DNA of 64,000 nt from Dialister pneumosintes (GCF_001717505.1 NZ_CP017037.1:721001-785000), one strand, 5' to 3'. Numbered from the stretch's first letter, positions 39,865 to 50,481 are shown. The notes: generated from the sequence alone by a model not told the origin. A program made the numbers and translations.

Positions 39865-40809
39865 TTACTTTGCGTATGCATTAATCAATGGTGGAGATAC
39901 CTGCTTCTTACGAGACATGACCTTAGGTAAATATACACACTGATTGTCAGCCTTCTTTTCAAAAGCAGCTTCTACAATTTCCTGTGCTCCGTCAGTAAAC
40001 CACAAGAATGTATCTTCTGCCAGAATATCAGTAACCATCAAATAAGAGGCAACATATCCTTTTTCTGCCTTGTTCTTTTCAAGAACTGCCATAATAGCAT
40101 CTTTCTTTGCATTGATAGGTGCTACATCCATCACGGAAATCTGCCCTACCGTAAAAGTATTTCCGGCAGATTCAAATTCCTTGCGGTCATTACTTGCCAA
40201 CTGCTCGGCAGAATAGTCAGAAATATCCGCACCAGCCTTGAGCATTTCCATACCATACTGTTCATAATCTACACCCGCAAGTTCCGCTAATTCCTTAACG
40301 GCTTCACGATCTTTATCCGTAGTAGTCGGAGAACGGAATAGTACGGTATCAGAAATAATAGCGGAAAGCATCATACCTGCTACCGCCTTGGTCGGCTGAA
40401 TACCACGCATTTTATACAAATTATAAATAATAGTATTTACACATCCCACCGGACAAAACAGCATAAAAATCGGATTGGAAGTTTCAAAATCTCCCAAACG
40501 ATGATGATCTACTACTTCAATAACTTCTGCGTCCTGAATACCGTCTACACATTGTTTCGATTCATTATGATCAACGAGAATCACCTTCTGCTTTTCATCA
40601 GATTCACTCTTACGTGCTACCGAAGAAATGAATTCCGGTGCTTCTACGCCAAAATATTCCAAAGCAAATTTAGATTCTTTATTCAATTCACCGGCACGAC
40701 CTGCTATAGCTTCCACACCCATTTGACGCTGCAAATAGGAATAACTGATAGCTGCTCCGATAGAATCTGTATCCGGAGACTTGTGACCGATAACTATTAC
40801 CTTACTCAT
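39865..40809 (-). CDS. ppaC: Manganese-dependent inorganic pyrophosphatase (family II)
   Basis: Hydrolyses pyrophosphate released by biosynthesis. DHH-family metal ligands: GHKSPDTDSIGAAI near residue 10, VDHNESKQ, VVDHHRLGDFE, and the DHHA2 domain with SDTVLFRSPTTTDKD. 314 aa, standard for the family, without the CBS-domain insert found in regulated clostridial forms. Monocistronic. Confidence 0.95.
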   Translation of the reverse strand: MSKVIVIGHKSPDTDSIGAAISYSYLQRQMGVEAIAGRAGELNKESKFALEYFGVEAPEFISSVARKSESDEKQKVILVDHNESKQCVDGIQDAEVIEVVDHHRLGDFETSNPIFMLFCPVGCVNTIIYNLYKMRGIQPTKAVAGMMLSAIISDTVLFRSPTTTDKDREAVKELAELAGVDYEQYGMEMLKAGADISDYSAEQLASNDRKEFESAGNTFTVGQISVMDVAPINAKKDAIMAVLEKNKAEKGYVASYLMVTDILAEDTFLWFTDGAQEIVEAAFEKKADNQCVYLPKVMSRKKQVSPPLINAYAK

Positions 40810-40987
40810 TTCATCTCATCCTTTTCTATAAAAAATGTATATTTGTATTATATCACAATTTTATATAACACTCTCTATATATTTTTGTCTATTTTTAAGT
40901 AAATTTTACAATATTTATCATAAAACAAAGATTTTAATCTATTTTATGTAAATTTTATATTAATTTTTCTTTCTTCCTTATATTTCT

Positions 40988-41776
40988 CTATTTTTCCTTG
41001 CAAGTGATTCTCATTAAACCACTCAACTCATCCGCAGTTAACTTACGATAAGTCCCTTCTGCTAATTCCTCATCTAAGAGAAGCGTTCCCATTCGTATTC
41101 TTTTTAAGAAAAACACTTCCTTCCCAATCGCATGAAACATCTTTTTCACCTGATGATATTTCCCTTCATGAATAACGATAGAAATTTCAGTTATCCCCTG
41201 AGAAAGATGTTTTTGCGGTGCATTACTCTGCTCTACATCCAACAAATCTTCTTCTGTTGCTTTTTCTCTATAAGAAAGAATTTTTAACTCTGCCGGTAAC
41301 GCACGAAATCCGTCTTCAATAAAAACCCCCTTAGCAAATATTTTCACATCCTCTTCCGTAACTCGTCCGCTAATCTTTGCAACATACTCTTTGTCCACAT
41401 GCTTTTTGGGAGATAACAACCGATGATTCAAATCTCCGTCATTCGTTATAAGAAGTAACCCTACCGTATCCTTATCTAAACGCCCCACAGGAAACAAATC
41501 TTTTCGACGATTTTCTTCCATTAAATCCAACACCGTATCCTGCCTGGAATCCTCTGTTGCCGTAATTACCCCCTGTGGCTTGTTCATTACATAATATTCA
41601 TACTTGGCATACACAACTGACTCGCCATCCACCTCTATACAGTCGCTTTCGTTCACCGCCATTCCTGAATTGGTAGCGGTCACTCCATTCACGGCTACTC
41701 GCCCCTGTCTAACTAACCGTTTCAACTCCTTACGAGTTCCCTTATTCATATCCGATAAAAATTTATCTAAACGCAT
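40988..41776 (-). CDS. rsuA: RsuA-type 16S rRNA pseudouridine synthase
   Basis: A 262-aa pseudouridine synthase. The N-terminal S4 domain is MRLDKFLSDMNKGTRKEL. The catalytic block GRLDKDTVGLLLITNDGDLNH contains the catalytic Asp in the RLD motif; KEYVAKISGRVTEED follows. RsuA modifies U516 of 16S rRNA in E. coli; RluB/RluE-type targets cannot be excluded. It is divergent from the structured RNA gene beside it. Confidence 0.88.
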   Translation of the reverse strand: MRLDKFLSDMNKGTRKELKRLVRQGRVAVNGVTATNSGMAVNESDCIEVDGESVVYAKYEYYVMNKPQGVITATEDSRQDTVLDLMEENRRKDLFPVGRLDKDTVGLLLITNDGDLNHRLLSPKKHVDKEYVAKISGRVTEEDVKIFAKGVFIEDGFRALPAELKILSYREKATEEDLLDVEQSNAPQKHLSQGITEISIVIHEGKYHQVKKMFHAIGKEVFFLKRIRMGTLLLDEELAEGTYRKLTADELSGLMRITCKEK

Positions 41777-41850
41777 AACTCATCCGCCTTTTAAGAATTT
41801 TCTCTATTGTAACATGTATATACTAAATAATAGGTATATCACTTACTTTT

Positions 41851-41879
41851 TTGACACCCCCATTTTCTTTTGATACACT
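41851..41879 (+). promoter_or_regulatory. Promoter of the structured RNA gene
   Basis: TTGACA at 41851-41856, 17-bp spacer, TACACT at 41874-41879, on the plus strand. No ORF follows; transcription would begin near 41,885 and end at the terminator near 42,004. Confidence 0.78.
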
Positions 41880-41885
41880 AAAATT

Positions 41886-42006
41886 GCCGGATGAGTAGAG
41901 CTGAGTATCCAGCGTTGAAACCCTAGCACCGGATGCTGGTCGAGGATACTCTGACAGTCCAGCTCTGATATTATCGCCGATATCTCTACGATATCGACTT
42001 TTTTAT
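41886..42006 (+). ncRNA. Unassigned structured small RNA (about 120 nt)
   Basis: A free-standing transcript bounded by a near-consensus promoter and an intrinsic terminator, with no coding potential. Seen by eye: stem P1 (41897-41903 with 41960-41966, AGAGCTG/CAGCTCT) stacked on P2 (41904-41910 with 41944-41950, AGTATCC/GGATACT), with a 9-nt bulge at 41951-41959. Inside is hairpin P3 (41923-41928 with 41934-41939) capped by CCGGA. The P3 loop CCGG can pair with CCGG at 41887-41890, a possible pseudoknot. The terminator is CGATATC/GATATCG at 41978-41996 then T6. I could not match it to SRP RNA, 6S, tmRNA, RNase P or a riboswitch class that I know. Confidence 0.75.
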
Positions 42007-42026
42007 TTCCCATTTTCATTCCATTA

Positions 42027-42056
42027 AAAAAGCAGAGAAAATTTTCTCTGCTTTTT
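42027..42056 (-). terminator. Rho-independent terminator of pepD
   Basis: A perfect 30-bp palindrome AAAAAGCAGAGAAAA plus its complement, 8 bp after the dipeptidase stop codon. Confidence 0.88.
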
Positions 42057-42063
42057 ATATTTC

Positions 42064-43536
42064 TTACGCATCACTTCTTGCAAATGAATTTTTCATTCCG
42101 TTACTTGCCGTATACAATACACTCGACAATGTTTTCTGCGTTTCTTCTTTTGCCATTTTTGCCATTTCTTCATTACAACCTTCTAAGAAATGTTGTACCT
42201 GATTCGGCTTTTCTGTCATAAACTGCTTATCAAACTTACTCAAAAGTGCATGTCCTTTACTATGTACCTGATTTTGGTATCTTTCAATAAAAATAGCAGT
42301 TGTCTGGAAGTGAGCATCTGCTAATGTGCCGATAAGGCGGTTTGCCCAATAGAAATTCTCCGTCGTAACTTCTGCTGTTGTATTCGCAATATATTCCGGA
42401 GTCTTTGTAATATTTGCATAAAAAGGAACAAACGCATTAAACACATTACAACCTTCTGCAATCCACTGCACCGCCATAATTTCTTTCGGCATATACGGAC
42501 GAAGCTGTGTCAACGCCACAAAATTATTACGATTAATTCCAATCACACGATATTTATTTTTCTTTGTATGGCAGCCATGCTTTGCATACGGGTCATACGG
42601 AGTCCCCTGATAATGTGCAGATAATACATACTTCACATCTTCAACCGTAATCAACTTTTCAGGAACCATGCTCCACGGCAAATCATCGGATTCAGGAGTA
42701 AAATCGGCATCTTCTCCATCCCACAGATAGGTATTCGGATTTAAGTACCGCTCCATGAACCAGGCACGACAAGTATTATAGGTATGATCCGAATCATCAT
42801 GACTGCCAAAAGCGGCTCTTACATCAAAAGCTCTTTCATTCTTTAAACAATATCCGTCTTCATGACGTACCAAGTCCAGATGATTTTCTGTAATAAATTC
42901 TAATAAATCTGCTGAGCACATACAAGATTCTTGCTCACCAAAAGCATCTACCAAATCAAGATAGTCGATACCGAGCTGATTCGGTACTACTACATATCTG
43001 TCATCCGGTACACGCTTTGCGATCCAGTGATGTCCGCCAATGGACTCAAACCACCAAATTTCATCTTTATCTTGTAATCCGATACCATTCATCTCATACG
43101 TGCCGAACTGTTCATGAAGCATTCCCAAACGTTTTACACCCTCACGAGCAGAACGAATATAAGGAAGAACAATCGTTACATAATCTTCTTCCCCAATACC
43201 TCCGGGTACTAAAGGGTCTGCTCCCAATACACGTGGATTCGAAGTAATCGTTTCAGTTGCCGACATAGCTACATTCACTTCATTAATTCCTGCTTCTCCC
43301 CAAATCCCCTGCTTAGAAGGAGCATCCGGCATCGCTGTATAACGCATCGGATTTTCAGGCAAATCCATTTCCACCTTAGAAATTACAGATTTATAATAAC
43401 GAGGTTGCTCCTCCGGATTTACCACAATAAACTTTTTCGAAGTAAATACACCGGATGGAGAATCCTCATTACGAGCCATCATCGTTGAACCGTCATAAGA
43501 AGCCTTTTTACCAACAAGAATTGTAGTACAAGCCAT
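42064..43536 (-). CDS. pepD: C69 family dipeptidase
   Basis: An Ntn-hydrolase dipeptidase with broad specificity. The nucleophile Cys follows the start (MACTTILVGKKASYDGST), with the typical MMARNEDS and YVTIVLPYIRSAREGVKRLG segments and EIWWFESIGGHHWIAKRVPDD. 490 aa. I use ATG 43536 because GAGGAGG lies at the right spacing; an ATG two codons upstream abuts it. No signal peptide is visible, so it is cytoplasmic. Monocistronic. Confidence 0.92.
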   Translation of the reverse strand: MACTTILVGKKASYDGSTMMARNEDSPSGVFTSKKFIVVNPEEQPRYYKSVISKVEMDLPENPMRYTAMPDAPSKQGIWGEAGINEVNVAMSATETITSNPRVLGADPLVPGGIGEEDYVTIVLPYIRSAREGVKRLGMLHEQFGTYEMNGIGLQDKDEIWWFESIGGHHWIAKRVPDDRYVVVPNQLGIDYLDLVDAFGEQESCMCSADLLEFITENHLDLVRHEDGYCLKNERAFDVRAAFGSHDDSDHTYNTCRAWFMERYLNPNTYLWDGEDADFTPESDDLPWSMVPEKLITVEDVKYVLSAHYQGTPYDPYAKHGCHTKKNKYRVIGINRNNFVALTQLRPYMPKEIMAVQWIAEGCNVFNAFVPFYANITKTPEYIANTTAEVTTENFYWANRLIGTLADAHFQTTAIFIERYQNQVHSKGHALLSKFDKQFMTEKPNQVQHFLEGCNEEMAKMAKEETQKTLSSVLYTASNGMKNSFARSDA

Positions 43537-43609
43537 AAACATCCTCCTCTATATAAACAAACTAAATGAAAGTAATTATCACTTATATTATTATACTCTT
43601 AAATAAGAA

Positions 43610-44092
43610 TTAGATAAACACATTTTGTAATGATTCTGCACACTCCATAGACGCTTCTGTTTCAGGAATTTCTATATATTCTATGTTCACCATGCTGAAA
43701 TCTTTTCTGAATCTTTGATCAAAACGTATACCGAACTCATGTAAAAACGTAACACCCATTCGAGTAATATACACACTATAATCACTGGACTCCTGTTGTT
43801 TCCCACTGATAAGTCCGGGAGCAAATAATCTTCGTAAATATTTTTGTAAAGACTCAGATACCGGATTAATACACTGCTTACGATAAAAACGTCGAATCTG
43901 ATAAAACACAAGTCCCATTTTAGATTGTTCAAAAATCTCCATCGTATTATCAATATACGTATAAATACGTTTTCTACTCAAAATAAATAACGCACGCAAA
44001 GTAAAATAGTCTTCATATTTAAAGATATACCAATCACTCTCATCCAAATATCTTCTAATAGCAGATAACAATTTTTCTATATCTTGTCCCAT
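43610..44092 (-). CDS. Hypothetical protein (160 aa)
   Basis: Not recognised. A soluble protein rich in aromatic and Arg residues, e.g. DWYIFKYEDYFTLRALFILS and QIRRFYRKQCINPVSESLQK, with a segment ITRMGVTFLHEFGIRFDQRF near the C-terminus. No signal peptide or membrane helix. Its start lies within the stop region of the 64-aa gene upstream, so the two are probably co-translated. It sits between pepD and the restriction operon. Confidence 0.65.
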   Translation of the reverse strand: MGQDIEKLLSAIRRYLDESDWYIFKYEDYFTLRALFILSRKRIYTYIDNTMEIFEQSKMGLVFYQIRRFYRKQCINPVSESLQKYLRRLFAPGLISGKQQESSDYSVYITRMGVTFLHEFGIRFDQRFRKDFSMVNIEYIEIPETEASMECAESLQNVFI

Positions 44093-44093
44093 A

Positions 44094-44288
44094 TTAAAGG
44101 TTCGATTCGCAAAAAAAAATCGTTCTATGGTCAGCTATACGAATAGGAAGATAGGCAAACTCCCCACGTTGAAAAAGAATATATATCGTTCCCGTCTTTT
44201 TAGCAATAGAAAAACTCCTTATCCGCTCCCCCGCAAGCAAGATACTCTCTATAAAAGATTCCCAATTCTCCTCCATACACTCCCCCAT
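44094..44288 (-). CDS. Small hypothetical protein (64 aa)
   Basis: Not recognised. Short and soluble: NWESFIESILLAGERIRSFS, then strand-like TGTIYILFQRGEFAYLPI. It ends 1 bp before the ATG of the 160-aa gene (TAATATG). This suggests a two-gene transcript; alternatively both pieces descend from one gene split by a frameshift. An upstream start on ATG GGAGAATG-like sequence fits an AGGGGG-type site only weakly. Confidence 0.5.
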   Translation of the reverse strand: MGECMEENWESFIESILLAGERIRSFSIAKKTGTIYILFQRGEFAYLPIRIADHRTIFFCESNL

Positions 44289-44379
44289 AAACCAATAAAA
44301 ATAATTCCTATTTATATTTTAAATATTAACACTAATATTATACTCCATTTTGTTCATAATCTGTTTATTTTAAATATTA

Positions 44380-44406
44380 AAAAGGACTGCTTTTAGCAGT
44401 CCTTTT
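44380..44406. terminator. Rho-independent terminator of the restriction operon
   Basis: A perfect 11-bp stem AAAAGGACTGC / GCAGTCCTTTT with a TTTTA loop and T-runs on both sides, 15 bp after hsdR. Similar in sequence to the terminator at 53,211. Confidence 0.88.
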
Positions 44407-44420
44407 TTGTGTATATTAGT

Positions 44421-47400
44421 TTAAATTCCTATAAATACCTCTACGATTCTCTTTATCTTTTCTAACACCGATTCTTTCTTTTTCTCTCTTGCGCCTTGTC
44501 TACGGGAGGTTGGTGGAATGATTTGGTCCAATTCATCACCGGCATACTCTACATACCCTTTATTAATAGCTCTATTAATAAAGCGCTTAGAAATTTCTTT
44601 TAATCTTTCATCCTCTACCAATTTATTAACCGTATTCTCTTTTTCTTTCTTTGCAAAGCTGTAGAAAGATTCCAGAATATCATCGGTATTCTTTAATTCT
44701 GAAAGATTCGTTTGGTTTATAAAATCGATAACCAACTCTTCTTTAGCCCTAGTTCCTAAACTGGATCTAATAACTCTACGAACTTCAGCTTTTAAACTTT
44801 CTATATCATTATGTTCTTTCGATTTGTCTAAAATTAAAGCCAAAATATAATCTAAGTTGATTTCGTCTGTTTTTAACAAATCAATTTGAAATTCAATATC
44901 AGAAAAATCCACCTGTTCCTCATCCGATACTGATTGGCACTGTGATAATAAAACTCTTTCTCTAATATCTACGTATACGCTCTTCATATCTTGCATTTGT
45001 CTTTCAGATATAATTGTCTCAAAGCTTTCAAATTCATCAAAGTTTTTAAGAACATTTTCCGCTTTTAACAATTCACCAAAAAGCTCTGCAAATTCTTTTT
45101 TCTCTGAATCAAGAATAATACTTGTCGGATCCGGGAATTTACAAATAATTTCATTACACAAATCTTTATACCCTTTAACAAACCTACCTGTTTCTTCATC
45201 TTTAAAACCTTCGATGTATTCAGAATAACTCTTTTCTAAAATAACATTTACACTGTTTTCATCACCAAAAGTTTTAATAGCGTCTTCTGTTGCTTGTTGT
45301 AAATCTCTGAAACAAACAATATTCCCAAATGCCTTTACCTTATTCAAAATACGATTAGTTCTTGAAAATGCTTGAATCAATCCATGATATCTAAGATTTT
45401 TATCTACAAATAAGGTATTCAAAGTAGGTGCATCAAATCCGGTTAAGAACATACCTACCACAATCAGTAAATCAACTTCTTTATTTTTTACTCTTTGTGA
45501 TAAATCTTTATAGTAATTTTGAAATTCATTCCCTTGTGTTGAATAATTTGTTTGGAAAGACTGATTATAGTTGGAAATCACCTTATCTAAAAATTCTTTT
45601 GCAGAAGAATTCATAGCACTTACATCAAAATTTTCTTCTGATATTTCACCAATAGCGGTTTGTTCTTCATTCGGCGCAAAACTATAAATAGTCGTAACTT
45701 TTAATCTCTTTTCCTTTGGTAATTCTGCTTGCTGTTTTTCGAACTCTTCATAATACGATTTAGCCGCTTCTACACTCTGAACAGCAAACATAGCATTAAA
45801 CCCGTTCAATCTACGTTCTTTTACATTATAAAATTCATTTCTATGTGTTTTAGTGTTAAAAATAGTTAATATATGCTTTGTAATTTCAGCAATGCGTTCC
45901 GGATGAAGCAATAGTTTTTTCTCAAGCTTTGCTAATTTTTTGTCATCCTTTTCTTTTTCTGCAGACTTGGAAAATGGTGTAATGTTGTTATAATCCACCT
46001 TAAATTTCAAAACCTTACCATCTCGTATAGCATCTGTAATAACATAACTATGTAACTGCGCTCCGAATATACCTGCTGTCGTATCCCCACCAATTGAATT
46101 CTCCGGAAAAATCGGAGTCCCCGTAAACCCAAATTGATAATATTTATTGAATGCTTTTCTAATATTCTTCTGTGCATCTCCAAACTGAGAACGATGACAT
46201 TCATCAAATATAAGAACACAATGCTTATCATAAATTTCATGAACAGGATTTTTCTTTACAAATTCATTTAATTTTTGAATGGTAGTAACGATAATTCTAT
46301 CATCATCCTTTTCAATACTTCTTTTCAATTCTTTGGTATCTTTACTTCCATTGACACTATTTTCTTGAAACTTTTGATATTCTTTCATTGTTTGATAGTC
46401 TAAATCTTTCCTATCTACAACAAAAAACACTTTATCAATAAAATCTAATGCGGTTGCAAGTCTTGCGGTCTTAAAAGAAGTTAATGTTTTCCCTGAACCG
46501 GTCGTATGCCAAATAAATCCCCCTGCCCCCGTAGTTCCTGCTCTTTTATTTTCATAACTGGACTTTATTTTCCATAAAATACGTTCTGTTGCTGCAATTT
46601 GATAAGGTCTCATAACAAGTAATGTATTATTGCAATCAAAAATACAATACTTGGTTAATACCTCAAGCAATACACGTTTCTCGAAAAATGTTCTTGTAAA
46701 GTCTTCCAAATCTCGAATAACCTGATTTCTAGCATCTGCCCATTCACAAGTAAATTCATAATTATTTTTATTTTGTGCTGTTGTATTAGCAAAATACCGT
46801 GTATATGTACCATTAGAAATAACAAAAATTTGTACATACTTATATAAAGAATTTTCTATATTAAAACTCTCTTTACTATATCTATGAATCTGATTAAACG
46901 CTTCATGCAGATTTACGCCACGTTTCTTTAACTCAATATGAACCAAAGGTAACCCATTCACTAAAACCGTTACATCATAACGATTATGATGACTTCCCGT
47001 TTGTTGAACCTGGTTCGTAACCTGCAAAAAATTATTATGGATATTCTTTTTATCTATGATTTTAATATTTTTTAAATGCCCATCATCAAAAATAAAATCA
47101 TAAATATGATTTTCCTGTACTTTACGAGTTTTTTCTATCATCCCGTCATTAGGCGCATCTAAATATTCCTGAAGAAAACGTCCCCATTCTGCCGAAGTAA
47201 ATTCAACACCATTTAATCGCTCAATCTGTACTTTCAAATTGGCATATAATTCTTCTTGTGAATTAATAACTAGACGCTCATATCCCTGAGAAACTAGATT
47301 TTCTATCATATTTGCTTCCAATTGTGCTTCAGTTTGATAAGAAGTTTCTCCTACATAATTGGATTTTTTGAAGTTTGCCAAAATAATTCCATTAGTCATT

Positions 47401-47438
47401 TCTGCAATAGTTTTATATTCTTGTCTTACTTCTGACAT
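44421..47438 (-). CDS. hsdR: Type I restriction enzyme R subunit
   Basis: The motor-nuclease subunit that translocates and cuts unmethylated DNA. The N-terminal PD-(D/E)xK nuclease has NRYDVTVLVNGLPLVHIELKKRG near residue 180. Walker A is GFIWHTTGSGKTLTS, the DEAD box is VLIFDECHRSQFG, motif III is FTGTPIF and motif VI is QAFSRTNRILN. I start at ATG 47438 (1005 aa) behind AAGGAG. Length and partners fit the type IC (EcoR124/EcoprrI) class. Last gene of the operon, 4 bp after the prrC-like gene. Confidence 0.95.
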   Translation of the reverse strand: MSEVRQEYKTIAEMTNGIILANFKKSNYVGETSYQTEAQLEANMIENLVSQGYERLVINSQEELYANLKVQIERLNGVEFTSAEWGRFLQEYLDAPNDGMIEKTRKVQENHIYDFIFDDGHLKNIKIIDKKNIHNNFLQVTNQVQQTGSHHNRYDVTVLVNGLPLVHIELKKRGVNLHEAFNQIHRYSKESFNIENSLYKYVQIFVISNGTYTRYFANTTAQNKNNYEFTCEWADARNQVIRDLEDFTRTFFEKRVLLEVLTKYCIFDCNNTLLVMRPYQIAATERILWKIKSSYENKRAGTTGAGGFIWHTTGSGKTLTSFKTARLATALDFIDKVFFVVDRKDLDYQTMKEYQKFQENSVNGSKDTKELKRSIEKDDDRIIVTTIQKLNEFVKKNPVHEIYDKHCVLIFDECHRSQFGDAQKNIRKAFNKYYQFGFTGTPIFPENSIGGDTTAGIFGAQLHSYVITDAIRDGKVLKFKVDYNNITPFSKSAEKEKDDKKLAKLEKKLLLHPERIAEITKHILTIFNTKTHRNEFYNVKERRLNGFNAMFAVQSVEAAKSYYEEFEKQQAELPKEKRLKVTTIYSFAPNEEQTAIGEISEENFDVSAMNSSAKEFLDKVISNYNQSFQTNYSTQGNEFQNYYKDLSQRVKNKEVDLLIVVGMFLTGFDAPTLNTLFVDKNLRYHGLIQAFSRTNRILNKVKAFGNIVCFRDLQQATEDAIKTFGDENSVNVILEKSYSEYIEGFKDEETGRFVKGYKDLCNEIICKFPDPTSIILDSEKKEFAELFGELLKAENVLKNFDEFESFETIISERQMQDMKSVYVDIRERVLLSQCQSVSDEEQVDFSDIEFQIDLLKTDEINLDYILALILDKSKEHNDIESLKAEVRRVIRSSLGTRAKEELVIDFINQTNLSELKNTDDILESFYSFAKKEKENTVNKLVEDERLKEISKRFINRAINKGYVEYAGDELDQIIPPTSRRQGAREKKKESVLEKIKRIVEVFIGI

Positions 47439-47442
47439 AGAC

Positions 47443-48528
47443 TTACTCCTTCCATTTATATTCTTTAAGAAATTTTTCAAATATTCTTTTTAGGAATTGT
47501 TTTTCATGAGGTTCCAATATTTTTGCTTCTAAAACAGAATGATTGCTATGACTATATAAATTTATTCGCTTAACATAAGCATCTTTGTCATCTTCATTTA
47601 TTAAATCTTTCCAACTATCATAACCTAAAAAATGTGCTGTTTTTTCTAATAAATTACGCATCAAATTAAAATGATATCGTTTTATCATATTGTTAGCTAT
47701 TGCTTTTTTTATTTCTTTTTTAAGTAACAAATGATATCCAAACGGTGTTTTATTTTCATCCAATTTATCCAAAATATACTTATTACCATCTCTACTCAAC
47801 CACAATTTTTGTGCCTTTTTAAGTTCAGTATGCAAAACATTATAAAATAAAGCATGATGTGTAGACACAATAAAATGCAAATTTTCATTCTCCGAAGAAT
47901 TCATTGTTTCCTTTAATGCTAACGCTATATCAATAGCATGGTTATCATCCAAAGAGGAAATAGGATCATCTATAAAAATATATTGAATAGCATTAAATTC
48001 GTCTGTACTTCTATCACTAATTTCATCAATATTCAGTTCAGCTATAATAGTTTCCATTAAGACAAAAAATACAGCCCAAATAAAAATGCTTTCTTCCCCT
48101 TTTGAAATCTTTATATTATCAACTGCTTCCTTATCTCCGGTCGGTAAGCTAAAAGTAATTTCTCCGGTACTCGTATTGATGTGTGGTTCAATCTTGGACG
48201 AAGTAAATTCTTGGAACTTTTGGGCTATTTGCTTCTCTTTGCCTTGCTCCTCAATCATCCTAATAAAGCTTGAATTTTTATTAATCTTAAGCTTTCTATC
48301 ACTATCATTTTCTAAATCATTATCCCAATAGAATAAATCTTCTGTAAATGCATTGTAATAAATTACATGCTTAATAATTTCGTCTTCTTTATATTCATTA
48401 ACAAGATTTTTAAATTCCATAGATAATCTTGTTTTTCCTGTTGCATTAAAAGCATATAGCAAAGTAACTTTCTTATTGGAACCTCTAATTTTTTGAGCAA
48501 TCTTTTTTAACGAGTTATACTCCTCCAT
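47443..48528 (-). CDS. PrrC-like anticodon nuclease (AAA/ABC ATPase) in the RM operon
   Basis: Probable tRNA anticodon nuclease held in check by the restriction complex. The ABC-ATPase part has Walker A YAFNATGKT (25-33, with Ala replacing the first Gly), signature ISKGEES (141-147), Walker B/D-loop FIDDPISSLD (185-194) and H-loop STHH. The C-terminal domain carries Arg291, Glu295 and His327: spacings of 4 and 36, identical to the Arg320-Glu324-His356 active-site triad reported for E. coli PrrC. 361 aa against about 396 for PrrC. It lies between hsdS2 and hsdR, as prrC lies within its type IC locus. Alternative: another AAA defence ATPase. Confidence 0.75.
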   Translation of the reverse strand: MEEYNSLKKIAQKIRGSNKKVTLLYAFNATGKTRLSMEFKNLVNEYKEDEIIKHVIYYNAFTEDLFYWDNDLENDSDRKLKINKNSSFIRMIEEQGKEKQIAQKFQEFTSSKIEPHINTSTGEITFSLPTGDKEAVDNIKISKGEESIFIWAVFFVLMETIIAELNIDEISDRSTDEFNAIQYIFIDDPISSLDDNHAIDIALALKETMNSSENENLHFIVSTHHALFYNVLHTELKKAQKLWLSRDGNKYILDKLDENKTPFGYHLLLKKEIKKAIANNMIKRYHFNLMRNLLEKTAHFLGYDSWKDLINEDDKDAYVKRINLYSHSNHSVLEAKILEPHEKQFLKRIFEKFLKEYKWKE

Positions 48529-48547
48529 ATTTCCACCTTACCCTAAA

Positions 48548-49144
48548 TTATGTCTTAAAACTCAATAACCTATCTCTATAATATTCGTATTGCTTTTGCC
48601 GTAACTCGATTTCTTTCGGCAAACCTTGCTTGATATCCTTAACCAGTGTTTCAAACTGATCAAGAATTTTTACTACATAATTTTGTACTTTTATTGATGG
48701 GATTGGAATTTCAAGCTCCAAAATCTTATACATATGTGGATGTTTAATCCCAGAACCTCTATAAAAGCTGGCTATCAAATCTATTTTGTTTAATAAACTA
48801 TGATATAAAAACTTATTATTTAATGTCTCAGTATCTAAAGAAGTTGCTATTCTATTATCACCAGTAATAAATTTACCATTGTAGTATTGAATGATTGGAT
48901 TTCCACCCCATGGAATACAAACAATCTCTCCTTCACTAATATTATTCTTTACTCTTTCTTCAATAGCATAAAGTTCAGTTTTATTAGTTGTTAAAACCTT
49001 AATTGTTCCTTTTTCGGAAGACAATTCTTTTAACTCATTAGATAAATAATAGTGATATTTAATAGTTTTATTTTGCTTGAATTTCTCAACTCCATTAAAT
49101 TTTTTATCCCACATTGTGACTTCCCACAATTTCTTCCATTCCAC
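48548..49144 (-). CDS. hsdS: Half-length type I specificity subunit, third recognition domain
   Basis: A single-TRD HsdS unit (198 aa). It begins VEWKKLWEV, parallel to VEWKKLGEV at the start of hsdS1. One target-recognition domain follows, then the conserved helical region ELRQKQYEYYRDRLLSF. The only listed start is GTG with a poor ribosome-binding site. The frame is open upstream through a 20-odd-residue linker into the CTTG tract that ends hsdS1, so this may be a phase-variable extension of hsdS1 rather than an independent gene. If translated alone, half-S proteins of this kind can dimerise. Confidence 0.8.
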   Translation of the reverse strand: MEWKKLWEVTMWDKKFNGVEKFKQNKTIKYHYYLSNELKELSSEKGTIKVLTTNKTELYAIEERVKNNISEGEIVCIPWGGNPIIQYYNGKFITGDNRIATSLDTETLNNKFLYHSLLNKIDLIASFYRGSGIKHPHMYKILELEIPIPSIKVQNYVVKILDQFETLVKDIKQGLPKEIELRQKQYEYYRDRLLSFKT

Positions 49145-49209
49145 TTCAAATAAATTAATCCCAACAATATTTGCTGCTTTTTTGAGAAGTTTAAAATAAC
49201 TATGAGAGA

Positions 49210-50473
<1,264 letters not shown>

Positions 50474-50481
<8 letters not shown>

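Noticed and set aside
41886-42006. Structured RNA as SRP RNA, 6S RNA or hammerhead ribozyme
   Set aside because: The SRP GGTCAGG core is missing, it is too short and lacks the central bubble of 6S, and CTGATGA/GAAA hammerhead cores do not line up.
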